Assembly: GCA_007258455.2 (NCBI GenBank)
Contig: VDFB02139280.1
Location: 53,524-117,523, forward strand
Source: Sequoia sempervirens
Lineage: Eukaryota; Streptophyta; Pinopsida; Cupressales; Cupressaceae
DNA: 64,000 bases
Reading direction: 5' to 3'
The position numbers and the translations under genes were made by a program. Position 1 is the first letter of the stretch. Each line of letters begins with the position of its first letter. Below, one piece after another: positions 1 to 12,896 of this stretch. The notes beneath the pieces are model-generated. The model was not told the origin of the DNA and made no database searches. It saw nothing but the letters and a program-made list of their open reading frames with translations.

Positions 1-860
1 TAGGTATGTTTATGCTAGGAATAGTCCTCTTTCACACTCAAATACATGGAATCACTCTGAGCTACATTCAACCGGATCGATCCCTTAAGGGTCCAAAGTG
101 CAAAATGGCTGCAAACTTCACCATGTTGTTATTCAGATACCGTGACTCTTAGAAACTTCTTGTCTGATCCTATGAGATATTTTTTCACCTCTTTGTAATA
201 ACCTCTCTTGGTTTTTGTTATCTCAAAGTGGTTTCCTTGTGGTGTCCAGATTTCAATTGATGGAAAAAGTGTCAAGTGCAAGTAGTGGAAAGTTGCAAAG
301 TGGTGCAACTTTCAATCTACAAAGTCTGTGTGACCAAATGAACTGTTCCAACACATCTGAATAGGTATGTTTACACTAGGAATGGTTCTCTTTCTCACCC
401 AAACACACATAATCACTCTGAGCTATGTTTAATCGGATTGATGCCTTAAGGGTCCAAAGTGCAAAATGGCTACAAACTTTAGCATATTGTTACTCGGATA
501 TCGTGATGCTTAAAAACTTCTCGTTTGATCCTATAGGATTACATTGGACCCCTCTACAATAACCTCTCTCAGTTTTTTTTTATTATTTTTATTTTTTATT
601 TTTTTTTAGCTCAGAGTGGTTTTCCTATGGTGTCTAGTTTTTAGTTGATGAAAAAAGTGTCAAATGCAAGTAGTGGAAAGTTGCAAACTGGTGCAACTTT
701 CATTTTGCAACTCGTGTGACCAAACAGACTATTCCAATGCATCTGAATAGATATGTTTATGCTAGGCATGGTCCTCTTTCGCACCTAAACACGTGGAATT
801 GCTCTAAGCTACGTTCAATTGGATTGATCCCTTACGGGTTCAAGTGTAATATGTTGAAAT
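1..860. repeat. Satellite-like tandem array, ~360-385 bp monomer
   Basis: Three successive copies of one unit start at 1, 362 and about 748, each opening with TAG(G/A)TATGTTTA. The first two are full length (361 and ~386 bp); the third follows the others to about 845 and then diverges. The array probably continues beyond the left edge. Both full monomers hold a perfect 10-bp inverted repeat (arms 288-297/304-313 and 676-685/692-701) with a 6-base loop. The second monomer has gained a T-rich run near 571-607. No coding capacity is seen. Confidence 0.85.
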
Positions 861-2134
861 AGGCCATTCCACCTATAGTTCAGGTTGTGTCTCTGCTATG
901 GGCCTGATGTAAGTAAGATAGGGAGTAGGAATAAAAAAATAGCATTGGTAAAGGCATTGGAAGAGATTACTAATGTTTCCCCTATTCAAAATTGAAAATT
1001 GAGGCCCCTTAAAAGCAAGGCTAGAAGAGGTGAAAAGAAGAAATTTCTTGAAAATAAGAAATTTCTTGAAAATAAGTTAGAATAGGTTGGAAATAGGGTG
1101 AGGTTGTGGAGTTTGATGTGTTCAAAAGGTCTGCAAGGATAGGGGAGGTCAAAATTATGTTATGGCATGATGCCCTACTTGGGAAAATAGAGGTTTTGAA
1201 TGAAAAAGAGATGCTTGAGGGAGTAAAAGTGGGTAAAGTGAAGAGGCATCATAATTTGGTGGCCAATTAAGTTTGTGCAAGTAGAATGAATACTGTTGGA
1301 ATAGGTTTTGAGGTTCGGGTTCAGGTTCGGGGATTCAATTCCCCAGTTAGGCCAATTTTTTTGAGGGGGGTTCAGTTCATTTTGGGTTTGTTGGTACAAA
1401 AAACATGTAAAAAGAAAATATAAATATATATGCAACCTAGAAGCATGCATTAGGATTAGAATATCACATAACATTATATAAATAATAAAACCACCATAAA
1501 CTTGAAAGTCATTTAAAACATGCATGATAAATATTCATCTTTGAAACTTGAATTGTGGTAGCTTGATATACAGAGTCTATTGATGTGAGGGTTCAGTTTG
1601 TATGATTTTGAAAAGAGAAGCCAACTGAGTAGAGTTATCAATGTTCTTCATAAATCATAAGAATTTTTTTAGTACACTAGCCATTCTGATGTCTTCTTGC
1701 AGTCTCAAACATTATTTTGTATCATTGTTACATTGGTCTTGAGATTGGTAGCTTAATATAGCTCCACAATACAAAATCTGGTTTACCTGTGCAGTGCAAC
1801 AATGGCATAGGCAGATTTTTATTTCAAAGAACCAAAGGGTGAGTGCACAATTGAAGTGTATAAACACATATCTTTTTGTAATATCAAGGATACTTTTGAA
1901 ACTTCCATGCATTGCTAATCTAAAAGGAAAAGTCTTATACATATCATTTGCTTAATTGAGTTGTTCCAATCAAAGGATTAAATATATTGAAATATTTTTA
2001 TCAATCATTTCATAGAATACCAATTGAAAATGTGTTTTGTTTCTTTTAGATAAAGTTGTTTACCATCAATCAATTAATTTATTCAAGACAAACCATGAAA
2101 GACAACAATGATCAATGCTATGGCTAACCAATTA
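861..2134. other. Intergenic, no gene recognised
   Basis: AT-rich sequence with short open frames only. One oddity is a run of GGTTC(G/A)G-type heptamers ending in the hairpin GGGGATTCAATTCCCC near 1338-1353, which looks like a tRNA T-arm but has no other tRNA parts around it. Confidence 0.5.
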
Positions 2135-2390
2135 ATAAGTATACACGTGAATAAGTCAAGCATGTACATGTGAATAAGGGAAGCGCAAGTAGTCACAAAC
2201 ACATATGCCTTGAAGTATACACATGAATACATAGTATAAAAAACTTAAGACAAAGTATATGCATGAATACAAGGTATACACATGAAAACGGGTAAGTCGC
2301 AAAGTATACATTGGAACACATGTAAGTCACAAAGTATACACATACATTGAAAGTAAACACTTCAATACACGTAACTCATATCTATTGAAC
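2135..2390. repeat. Degenerate short tandem repeat (AAGTATACACATGAATAC-like)
   Basis: A motif close to AAGTATACACATGAATAC recurs about seven times with irregular spacing, often followed by GTAAGTC(G/A)CA. It reads as a decayed minisatellite. No coding function is apparent. Confidence 0.6.
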
Positions 2391-2651
2391 CATGAATTTA
2401 TAACATGCAAATATGGACACCATCGATAAAAAATATTTGTATTAAGCAAATAGCCATGTACGCATACATCAATATATGTTGATATAAGTATAAAATATAA
2501 GTACAAAATAGCCATATAGGCTTATGAGAATGCTATATAGGCATACAATGTCAAATATATCCAATACGAAATATGTACAAAACTGCCATGTAGACATACA
2601 ACAAAGGGCTCAAGAATCAAAAGTCATTGCTCTCTAGGCTCTCAAAATAAA

Positions 2652-5554
2652 CTATTTCCCTTTGTTGGTCGATCGGATGGCGATAGGTTTGTCACTCATT
2701 TCTGCTACACTTGAGGAGTGCTCCTGCTGCTCCTCCTACTACTATTAAGTTCTTGGTGAAGCTTTAATCGTTACAATAAGAAGTAAAGATATATAGAAAT
2801 TACATCATAAAAAATGATATATTTAAAAAAAAATCACTTATGGCCATCTCACGATCACTCTCCTCGAGAGAAATATTCGCACACCGATGTTGAGGCATGC
2901 TCAAGCCCTGTATAAACCATCCAAATAGAAATTAGACTATGAACCAATAATTTGGTTTGATTTTTCACTCGAACTAACATCTATAACAACAAATGTAAAT
3001 TGAAATTTAGTAATTTGCCTCATACCTCCCCTATTAGAGCCATCGAGGATTGTATAGTGGATGAAACAATGATATCCATTGCCCTCATAACATCTGGAGG
3101 TGTTTCCACAACCAACATCTGAAAATAAAACAAGAAATTATTTAATCACAAAAAAGTTACAATAGCGATGGACACGTCATGACTTATAGTGTATATATTT
3201 TTTATTATCATGCTTACTATTTTCCCTATCCATATATTGTTCGAAAGGACATGTTCTTAGGCTTTTACCCATAGCAGCAAGCTATTGAATCATTTGATTA
3301 AATGCTTTCATAGACATGTATGACAACTGTGGTGGCATAGAGAAGGCATTGAACTATTTGAAAAAATGCCTCAAAATAAATGGGGTCTCATGGTGATGGA
3401 ATTCCATTATAAACAAATGCACGTCATGGCATTCCATCACCATAAGAACTCATTTCTTTTAGGAATTTTTTCAAAAATTTCATTGCCTTCTCTATGACCA
3501 GTATTATTGCTTACTATTATGCTTTGATAGATATTTTTCCAAGCATCCATAGTTTGTTGGAAAGCACCTATTTTAGGCTTTTAGCCATAGTAGCAAGGAA
3601 GCACAAGTAGTTTGATAAAATGCTTTGGTGCACATGTATGAAAAATGTGGTATCATAGAAAAGGTGGTGACCATTTTGAAGAAATGCCTTAAAGAAATGT
3701 GGTCTCATGGTGATGGAATGGAATTCCATCACCATGAGACCGCATTTCTTCGAGGCATTTTTTGAAACTACTAACTACCTTGTCTATGCCATTGCTTACT
3801 ATTATGGTTTCATAAATTTTTTCCAAGCATCCATATTTTGTCGTGCAGGTGCACCTTTGCAAGCACATGCCTCCATGTGAAGAAATTGCATCACTGCTTA
3901 TGTTGAATTTTTAAACAACTATATTATAGTTGAAATTTTGTCATCTATCAACATCTAGTTATTAGTTACAGAATGTGAAGTAATGCTTTGAGTTTGAATG
4001 ATGTGCAATGCAACTTAACCAATGATATGAATATAAACTACACAAATCTATTAAGTACAATTCATTAGTTAAACTCTTTAGTCTATTACCTGCGTGAAGG
4101 TTTGAGTAAATCCACTGGCACTAGGAGGTGTTCCCTCGAAACCTCCAATATTACCCTGTTCAACATCCAAAATCACATATTAAAATACCATTCGTAAAAC
4201 AATGCTATTAACATGTAATAAATTTATAATTATTTACAAGTTACATACCCCGCCGATAGGTGTACTGCAGAAATAAGTAGGTGGAGGGATGGTATATCCA
4301 ATCTCAACACTGTGACCTTGCAATTTTATTAAAATCATAAAACTAAATTAGTTAATCTTGCATTTCAAAATCAAAATTTAATAAATTAAATTCAAGGAAC
4401 ATGCTAACTTTTACCTGAGTATCAATTCCATACGCATCATGCAAAATGTCAGCTACCCTCTCCATCTCCGTAGCTGCATAAGGATCCTTCGCAATAGCCT
4501 CCTAAGTTCTAGTGGGGTCATATGAACAAGTTGCCCAGCAAGATTGACACACATGGGTTCAAAATCCACCACTCAAAGACTCCCCTAGATGGCGTTGTAG
4601 AATAGGGCTAGTATGATGGATGACACTCTAGGTCAAAGTGTTGATCACCTGCAATGTCTCTACGTCTGCACTCTCCTTCACGACTACAAGCATAACAACA
4701 TGCTCACAAGGTGGCCTAGTGAGAGCTCATCTCCCTTGTTGCATAGGATCTGACTGTGCACTGGGCCTATCCTAAGCTGACCCCCCACCTCTCCCCTGGA
4801 AGTCCCTCATATCAAAATAATTTGGTATTTTGTTCAATATGAACTCACTGTATAGTTTCCTAAGAAAATATTGGGGGACTTCACAATTGTTGCACGGTTG
4901 GTCATCAAAGACCATGTACCACCTATCATAAAAATGGTTCCTAATCTCTTGGTGGTGGCACCAATGAATAGGAAACCTCTTCGCATTGAGGCCAAGATTT
5001 TGATTTGTGCGTGGGTCAGTGAATAATGAGCACAAATCACCTTTTGTAATTTTTAAATCCTTTATTTTTTTATATGATAGTTTATCTGCATAATATGCCC
5101 TAGCCGCTTGCCTCCTATCTTGCCATCCAGTTATTTTTTTGCTAATTGAATCTACATTTTTTAACATATCTTTCAATGAATTTGCGAGGGTCATTCTTTT
5201 TGTGGTTGAACCATTTGGATCACTCAACCTACTAATAAAATCCTCAATCTATTTTTTGTTGTTCTCAATCTCACTCATTAAATTTTGTTGAGTGCCAGGA
5301 GGGTGTTGAGGGATTGGTGGAGGAGGTTGTTGTTGAGGTATATTTTCTTGTTGAGGATTTTGTTCTTTAGGATTTGGTTGCTCTTCTTCTTGAGGATTTT
5401 GTGGGTTTGTGGGTTCATTTGCATCTCCTACAAATTCAAAAATTTATATATCAAATTTAACCTAAAACTAACAAAATCAACCTAAAACTGAGAAATTCAA
5501 AACAAACAACAAATAATACTTACCTCTCCCACCTCTTCATCGTCGTGGTGCCAT
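2652..5554 (-). pseudogene. Seven-exon gene of unknown family, inactivated by stop codons
   Basis: The family is not recognised. Reading the minus strand gives exons at 5524-5554, 4415-5427, 4249-4316, 4090-4155, 3026-3118, about 2842-2907 and 2652-2735, nearly all bounded by GT and AG. Phases agree at most junctions; the exon 2/3 junction is off by one base and the exon 6 donor is unclear. The start MAPRR is followed by an Arg/Gly-rich stretch, a Pro/Gln/Glu-rich low-complexity segment, then a globular-looking stretch with a CNNC motif. The last exon ends in TNKGK and a stop. At least seven in-frame stops occur (one in exon 1, six in exon 2), all TGA or TAG and all explicable as CGA or CAG after C-to-T change. 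Most introns are 93-118 bp; the 971-bp one holds the foldback repeats. It could be a host gene relic or an accessory ORF of a DNA transposon; the sequence does not decide. Confidence 0.55.
3229..3880. repeat. Tandem ~315 bp repeat with internal foldback
   Basis: Two diverged copies, starting near 3229 and 3545, share TTAGGCTTTTA(C/G)CCATAG(C/T)AGCAAG; a third start is visible near 3828. The second copy contains a near-perfect palindrome with arms 3671-3719 and 3723-3771 around a 3-base centre. The first copy keeps a looser version (about 3357-3475). It lies wholly in the longest intron of the surrounding pseudogene, so it probably inserted there and then duplicated. It is MITE- or foldback-like, but no terminal repeats with a target duplication were identified. 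Confidence 0.6.
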
Positions 5555-5881
5555 CCTTGCAAAGAAATAGCAACTATTGTTGAATATATTTTCCCAATAC
5601 CTCCTCCTAGAATGTGAGCACGAAAGTTGGGGGTTTTGGCCGTGGGCAGAAGAAGAAAATAGTCAAAGACAAAATGAATAATTTCACTTCTTTTTTTTGC
5701 TTTTAACGTGCTATAACATGAGTGTGTTATAGCATTTTCAAACTTTTTTTAGAAAGTGGCAATGAAATTGGCACCCAAATTCATGCACCTGCCCATATAT
5801 GGTTTAAAATAGATCTAGAATGTATCTTTAAATGAAGAATGTACATGTATGTTGTGGATATGAAATATAATAGACACGTAA

Positions 5882-6029
5882 GATGATAAGATTCTTAGAA
5901 TTTAACAAATCTAAACAATTAAGATGAATTTAGGCAATGATGATAAGATTCTTAAAATAAAAAATCTAAACACTTAGGATGAAAACATGAAATGATGATA
6001 AGATGCTTAGAATAAAAAATCTATGTTGG
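5882..6029. repeat. Three-copy ~56 bp tandem repeat
   Basis: The phrase GATGATAAGAT(T/G)CTTA(G/A)AAT starts at 5882, 5939 and 5994, giving periods of 57 and 55 bp; the last copy is truncated. The flanking 5555-5881 shows no gene. Confidence 0.75.
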
Positions 6030-8029
6030 AACACAACTATCTACTAAGAAGGGGGGGTGAACCAATAGAACTTAATTAGAACTAGTCCTTTAACACTTAA
6101 ATGTAGATTAGAAGAACATGCAAAGATTTACATACAAATATTCATAACACCAAATGTACGTGGAAAACCCAATATGGGAAAAAACCATGATGAGAATAGC
6201 TACTAGGATCTACTGTCCTAATCCAACCTCACAATAAGAACCTCATTCATTACAATATTTAAGGGAACCAACACTAAGGAGACAACAATCTCCTAATTTA
6301 AGAGCATCAACTCTAAGGAAGCACCTATTCCCTAACTGAGCACTCAATTAGCTTTCTGATGGCATCAACCGCTCATATATACAAAAAAAATTATGGAGCT
6401 ATAACTCCTAATAACAAAGTGATTCAAAATGAATTTGATTCTATATTACAGACATGTTTTGTAATTTCTCATACTCTACTCTTCTCTGCAAGCATTTCTC
6501 TTTGCTACTATTGTTGCTAATTCTTCTTTAGCATCACTCTCTCCTTCTTTGCTCTACCCTCTGCTTCACACTCTATGCTATATCTCACAACCTTCACACT
6601 TAGTCATTCTTAAAACTACATTCATTTTGCTAGACTTTTTTTTATTTTTATTAACTAACAAGTCTTCCTTGCCTCAATCCATGCACCACCAACTTGATTC
6701 ATTGCATTTTATAATTTTAGCATGCATCAAACCTAGGGTTTGGTTCACATTTAATAACCATATTTACATGATTTGATCTATATCATATTTCATGTTGTTT
6801 TTTCTTTAATGTTGCCATCCATTCATCTCAATCGCAAATTAAAAATGTAGTTGGAGCAATTACATCAATTAAGTTTATCCTCTATATCAGTTTCCCACTT
6901 GACTGATAGTTTTCTACCATTTTCTACCGCCTAGCCATTGAGAGAATCCAACTTTAAATTTTTTGCATAGATCTTTAAACTTCACACCATGATTTGATGG
7001 TCACTATTTAAACCTTTCAACTTTAAAATGTAACCTTTATATGTGATTAAATTTAAAATTACATCATCGATCTCTATTGCCAACCATATGCCTATCACAT
7101 TTCAACTTTACACTTGTTGAAATGAAAATGTGATGCAAAGGAGCTATCAGATGCAATGGGTAACACATGTTTCCTTACCGCATTTTTGTCAAGCCACAAT
7201 GAGGACCCACCATTCTCTCCGCATAATAGTGGAGTTATGCCATATGGAAATGTTATGTATCATGCTTTTCATACGTCACCAAGGACATGTGTAAGTGTCT
7301 CATGTACTCACATAGCCAATGTTGGGACCCATCAACCTTTCTGTAAAATAAAGAAAGTATGCCATGCATACATCATACTATTTTCTTAGCACATTCTCAC
7401 TTTGTACTTGGAGACTGAAGAATGTGATGTATAATGTCTTTGTGCTGAAATTTCCTTTTAACACTTGTTGCTATTTTGCATATCATAGTTTAAACCTTGT
7501 CAAAGTGAATTAGAAATGTGATGCTATGTTGAACAAATCTTGTTCCCAATAGACATGTGGTATAATTCCACGATTCCATAGTCAAGAGATGACATCGGCA
7601 AGGTAGCTTTGCGGGAATGTAGGAGCCACTTGATCTTCAATTTCTAATCACCACCATTGATTGAGTATTAAGAGTCTTCTAATGAATGTGAGTTTCCAAG
7701 CTCTTCACAATGACCTTTCTCCCTTTAGGTAGTGGATCATTTTCTATCATATCTATCCCTTTGATAAATATAAAGCATTTGTAATTTTTTCCCTCTTTGA
7801 CATCAATATCAAAGGGGGATAGAAAGAAACATGTGGAAAAAAATAATTAATGAGTAATAAGGGAGAGGGAGAGTCATGTGAAAAGAACAAGTTATTAAGG
7901 AGAGAGAAACAAGTAAAGAAGACAAGCTACAAAGGGGGAGAAAAGAGAAAAGGAAGTTGGTATGGTGTAGAGTTGTGTCTTTGATGGTTTTTCACATCAT
8001 GTGTTGCCATCAATGACAAAGGGGGAGAT
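6030..8029 (+). mobile_element. Probable internal remnant of a copia-like element ending in a polypurine tract
   Basis: No intact retroviral domain is readable here. The right end has a purine-rich A/G tract (about 7800-7975) with two AAAGGGGGA runs. At 8018-8029 AAAGGGGGAGAT lies directly before TGTTG, the arrangement found at the 3' end of SIRE/Maximus-type copia elements. Orientation is therefore plus. The left limit near 6030 is a guess from the GGGGGGTGAACC motif at 6050. Confidence 0.4.
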
Positions 8030-9350
8030 TGTTGCAAGTATGAGTAGTTGTTATTGTCATTGATGTCAACAATCTTGTGTTGTCATTAATGTCTATTGAG
8101 ACTGTTGCAAGAGTGTGAGCAATTGATGCTTTGATTAGTTGCATTATGTTGTCATTAGTAGAGCTACTAGTGTCAACCTCTAGTGTTTCTTTAATAAGCT
8201 TCTTTCCATGGTTGTGGAAGTATTGAAGATAATGAGGATGTGTCTTTGGTGCCTGGTTTCCAAGGTCTTTTGAGAAAATTTGATAAAAAGAGGAAACAAT
8301 GTGTTGTTGTGGTGTTTTGGGTTACAAAGTTGTGTTCTAGTTTTGCTCTACATTTCTTCTAGGTTGAAGATATGCTTGTGTGATTTAGATATGTTGGTGA
8401 GAGTGTTTTTGAGGTTTTGTATTCAAGATTAAGTGTGTTGGATCATCATACATAAGTTGTGTTCACCCGTGTGTGATTGTGCATTACAAAGGTGTCTAGG
8501 AGAAATGCTTTTACTTCATGTTTCTTCATAGTTGTGCTTTAGGTCTTACAATTCTGAAGGTATTTTGATGGTTTTGGCACTTTACCTCAGTTAAGAGTGT
8601 TTGAGGTTTTGTGCTTTGGAAGATGGTTTTTCAAGTAATATTATATGACAAAGTTTTTTGAGTGTAATGGATGGGTACATTCTTTAGGTGAAAGTTGTTG
8701 CAAAGGAGTTTGTTGTATTTCAGTATGTTTGAGGAATATTCTAGATAGTGTTCAAGCATGGTGTTTGGTTTGCAAGTCATCCTTGGGTTTGAGGAAGCAT
8801 GTACTTAAAATTTTAATGGTGTTTGCATGAGTAACAATCAACCTAGTCTTTACACTACATGAGAAGGATAAATATTGTTTGTGGTAGTGTGTGGTTGAGT
8901 GATGTTGATTTTGGTTCCAATTAAGTTTTGATGTGGTCTACATTTACTTCTATCAACCATAGAAGTTTTTTGGCACCGACCTAATTTGAATTTGCACGTT
9001 TGAGGTGCATAGCCAACCTTGGAGAAGGTTTCAAGGTTGAAGATGGTATAAGTATGAGTTGAGTTGTTGAGAGATGTGAAGATAGGTGTGTGATGTGAAT
9101 GATGCAATGTGCAGTGTGTTAGATTGTGAAATTGAGCAGTGCGGTGCAAGCTTTCATGTGTTAGTTTACTAGATTCAGTGAGAAAAAGGTGGCTACAATT
9201 CCTCAATTAGACTATGTAGGTGTTGAAGTCATTATGGTGGATTCCTTGTTGCATTGAGATGATTTGATCTATGTAACATTCCTTCTATGTCTTCTTTTCT
9301 ATTCTTGTAGTGAGCCTTTATTCTTTGGGAAATGAGCCCTCTAGTAGTAA
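8030..9350 (+). repeat. Candidate 3' LTR of a copia-like element (right end uncertain)
   Basis: The sequence starts TGTTGCAAGTATGAG directly after a polypurine tract, as a 3' LTR should. It is GT-rich, without coding sequence. I could not fix the CA-ending right border; 9350 is a rough limit. No 5' partner was found in the window, so this is inferred from the PPT/LTR junction alone. Confidence 0.4.
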
Positions 9351-12060
9351 AAAAAGGAATCTATCTTCTAGGAATAATTTTTTGTGTTTTGTTAATATTT
9401 TATTGTGTTTAATAGGTTTTAAGAGTATCTTATGGTGTAATAAAATATCATAGCATAGTAAGGTGTAAGAGATTCTCAAGACTCATATCTCTAGTGTATA
9501 AGAGATAATATAATAGTAAAGTTGCATAGTAGGATTAAGTTGTGACCAACTTATAATATGTAAGAATGGCATATCATAAGGCATCTTTGAATGGATATAA
9601 TGAACCCAAAATGGAGCACTAGAATTGGTGAGTTAGTTATGATACATTATGATAGCATAAGTGGAGATTTTAGTATTATAATTTTGAATTGCCATAGAAT
9701 TTTGGTATTAGAATTCCTCGCAAAGATTTGGATACCATTTTTGGAAGTGGTATCCTTGCATGGTTTATGGTTTAAATTTTTTGGTTACTTATTTTTTCTC
9801 TAATACATTAGTTCTTAGAATATAAATGTTCTATGATGTAAATTTTGAGTGACATATTCTACAAAGTTTTTTCTATACTTTTTGTTGTTTCTCTCTTGTG
9901 AAGGCTTGAGCCTACTTGATTATTGTAACAAGATTGGTACTATGAATCCATTGATTCATTTGGAGGTTATTATTTTTTACAAAAAACATTTCCTTAGGAT
10001 AAAATTTCAATTTCATGATATATTCCATTTATGTGTATATTTCATGTGAATCTACTAGATCATATTTTATATGCATTCCTCTTCTTATTGATTAGTCTAC
10101 GAAGTTCCTGAACTATTAGCTTCCTTTTAGGCAAGTCATATATACATATGAGAGATAGATCTACATGGAAAATCATTGTCCAAAATAAACCATGAATAAA
10201 AGGACATTAGCAATTGTATTATTTAGGAAAGGTATATCCAATATAATAGGTCACTTTTACACAATTTTAATGTTGGTAGATTTTTCGTGGAAAAAAATTA
10301 TGCAAAGTAATCCAATAATGAGAGGAAATTAATAATTATATTATTTTAAGAAAAAATGTGTTGAATATAGTAGGTCAATTTCACGTAATTTCAATTTTTA
10401 GGCCAATAGTAAACAACATAGAACTAGGACTTCACACCTTTAAGATATATTAAGTATTTTTTTAATCCAATCATGATGTATGTATTTGTGTACATAGATA
10501 TAGAAATTTTCATTGAATATCGAATCTCTAACTATTTAACTACCATGTAGAATACCAAGTGTCACACAACTATTTCATGATAATACCATGATGTTATCAT
10601 GTCACACGTTATAAATTATTAATACATATGTACACGCAAATGAATAACACATATAATAAATCACTTTTATGTATTTTTTTCAAAGGTTATGGACATCTCC
10701 CAAATCACATAAATATTTTTTCTCTATAGCCAAATGTTATGCATGTATTATTTTAGAAAATATTTAAAGATCTAGTTAATCCTAGATACTTTTGGTACAT
10801 TTATGAATCCATTTAAATATCACCATGCCCCTAGTTATCATAAAATGTACAACAATGTCGAAAATTCTCTTGCATTGTCATACACACTACTAGTTGCATA
10901 CATAAAATCATGTGATTGTGAACTATCCTCAAAATGGCTTGTGTTTGGTAACATAGTAAAAATAGGCTAAGATAATCCTCCATGATAAACCACACCACTT
11001 AAAATTCACCACAACATTCTATAGCATATCACAACTATTTACTAGTATATGACCAAATAATTATCAACATAAACTTGGAGATAAATTTATTAATTTCCAC
11101 TATTAGAAATTACACCAAGAACTCTCTATAGTTGTATTACACACTAATGTTCCAAAATATTATGCATTCAAATATTTATAAGGTTCATTGGAAGGTCAAT
11201 TATTTTAGGTTGATAATGAATTTTATCCTGAAAATCACACTAGAAGAAATTTTCATGTTGTCCTTAGTCTATTTATGTGCAATTCTCAGAGAGAAAAGTA
11301 GTTCTGAATATTTACAACCACAAGAATACATCATTTTTAGACTATAAATTTAGAAATTTTTTCTTGCATGTGCTAGAGTATGAATTTGACAAATTTTTAA
11401 TGCATATTCAAGACTGGTTTTCTATATAAGATTAAGAAGAAAAATATTTTGTATTTCCTTTTATTTGGTATCAAAGCATGGAAAAGAATAATATGCATGA
11501 AGTATTAATTTAATTTTTAGTTGCAATCTTGTCTCAATTCACGATTCATCAAAAATAAAGTAATTGGTTAGTTCCAAAATAATTGGATTGGAGTATTTAA
11601 AGAATCAAGATTTTTAACTTGCTGATTTTTCATATTCATTTTTGGAAGGTTTCATAAACTCTAATAAATTAACTCTTGGTTACTAATTGGATCTTGTATT
11701 TACCATTATTTTATGGAGTTATAAGATGAAAAATAATGTTTCATTATTATCCACTTAAGTTGAATAAAAAGTAGCTATTGAAGAAACATGAAAAAATATA
11801 TGACTTATAATTTGTCACCCATGACCTAATCTCATGATTATGTATTGTGATAACCAATGTGTGTTGAACATGTCCAAGAATCTATTTTTCCATGCTCACA
11901 CAAAACCTATTGAAGTACATCGCTTCATTAATCACATGTTAATCACTTACAAATAACATGGATAAATTAAGATCAATTAGCACACACCAAGATCTAGCGA
12001 TGGCTTGTCATTATGTCCAAAAAAATGAGAAAAATTAGTTAATTATGACAAAGAGTGGTG
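9351..12060. other. AT-rich intergenic DNA with diverged repeats
   Basis: No gene is supported. A ~120-bp unit is duplicated at about 10202 and 10321 (both with TATTATTT...ATATAGTAGGTCA-like text). At 11467 TGGTATCAAAGCATGG matches an initiator-Met tRNA primer-binding site of copia elements, but no LTR end or gag could be confirmed beside it. Confidence 0.4.
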
Positions 12061-12359
12061 TTATAATAGTCATTAAAAGGATAACCATGGGTTTTTCATG
12101 AGAAAATAGTAATCTAGGTTTTTGGAGGGATTAACCCACCCATCTTGACATGTTGGAATTATTGGCTCTTCCATATCATAAATATAATGCAAAGAAAATA
12201 TATTTTCACCATTACACCACTCAAAATTGATGCATTTTGCAAGAATGCATTCATTGTTGGAATGTTCAAATGGTATCCTATTGACTAGAATTGAGATAGG
12301 GTGATGTAGAGGGACCCCATATCCACCTATAGGTTCAAAAAAATAAATTGTAGGTGCCA

Positions 12360-12870
12360 TGGATACCAAGAAATAGTCTATCATAGTTTGAGAGTTTTTT
12401 GTACTTAGGGATCTTAAAAACTACACTAAAATAGTGTAACCTAAAATGATCAGGAAAATTGGGCTACAAAAATAGGCCTCCCCTAATATTCACCTACCCA
12501 CATTGATGTGTTCACATATTCAATTGAGCACCACAAGACAAAGAATGATAAATATGGCTCCCAAAAACTTTTTGTTGAATGCAAATGATGTTTTTTACAA
12601 AATTTCATACATTGTCACCACAATAAAATGGTTTTGAGATAATAAAAATTGAAAGACGGTATTTTGGAGGGAGTGCAAGATATTTTTTTGGCTTAGACAT
12701 ATCATTTTTAGGTTCCATAGATTTTGAGAAATAGTTTTTCATAGTTTGGTAGCTTTTTGCAATCAAGACTCTTAAGAGAATGCGTTAGAATAATATAGCC
12801 CAAAATGATCATGACAATTGGGGTAAAAAATAAGATATTTCCTGTCATTCAACAACCCACTTAGATGAAA
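12360..12870. repeat. Two diverged copies of a ~357 bp unit
   Basis: The text GAGAAATAGT..CATAGTTTG..AG..TTTTTG and the following ~130 bp at 12360-12520 recur at 12725-12870, offset about 357 bp. Both copies contain ..CC(T/C)AAAATGATCA.GA.AATTGGG. No coding sequence. The second copy ends where the LINE begins. Confidence 0.55.
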
Positions 12871-12896
12871 AGATAGAGCTCTCTTTTGTTGGTTCG

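Noticed and set aside
1310..1355. tRNA-like T-arm (GGGGATTCAATTCCCC)
   Set aside because: No acceptor, D-arm or anticodon arm could be drawn around it; the preceding GGTTC(G/A)G run explains part of the resemblance.
5285..5485. Plus-strand Arg/Leu/Phe-rich frame
   Set aside because: It is the antisense of the Pro/Gln/Glu-rich segment of the minus-strand pseudogene and spans its first intron.
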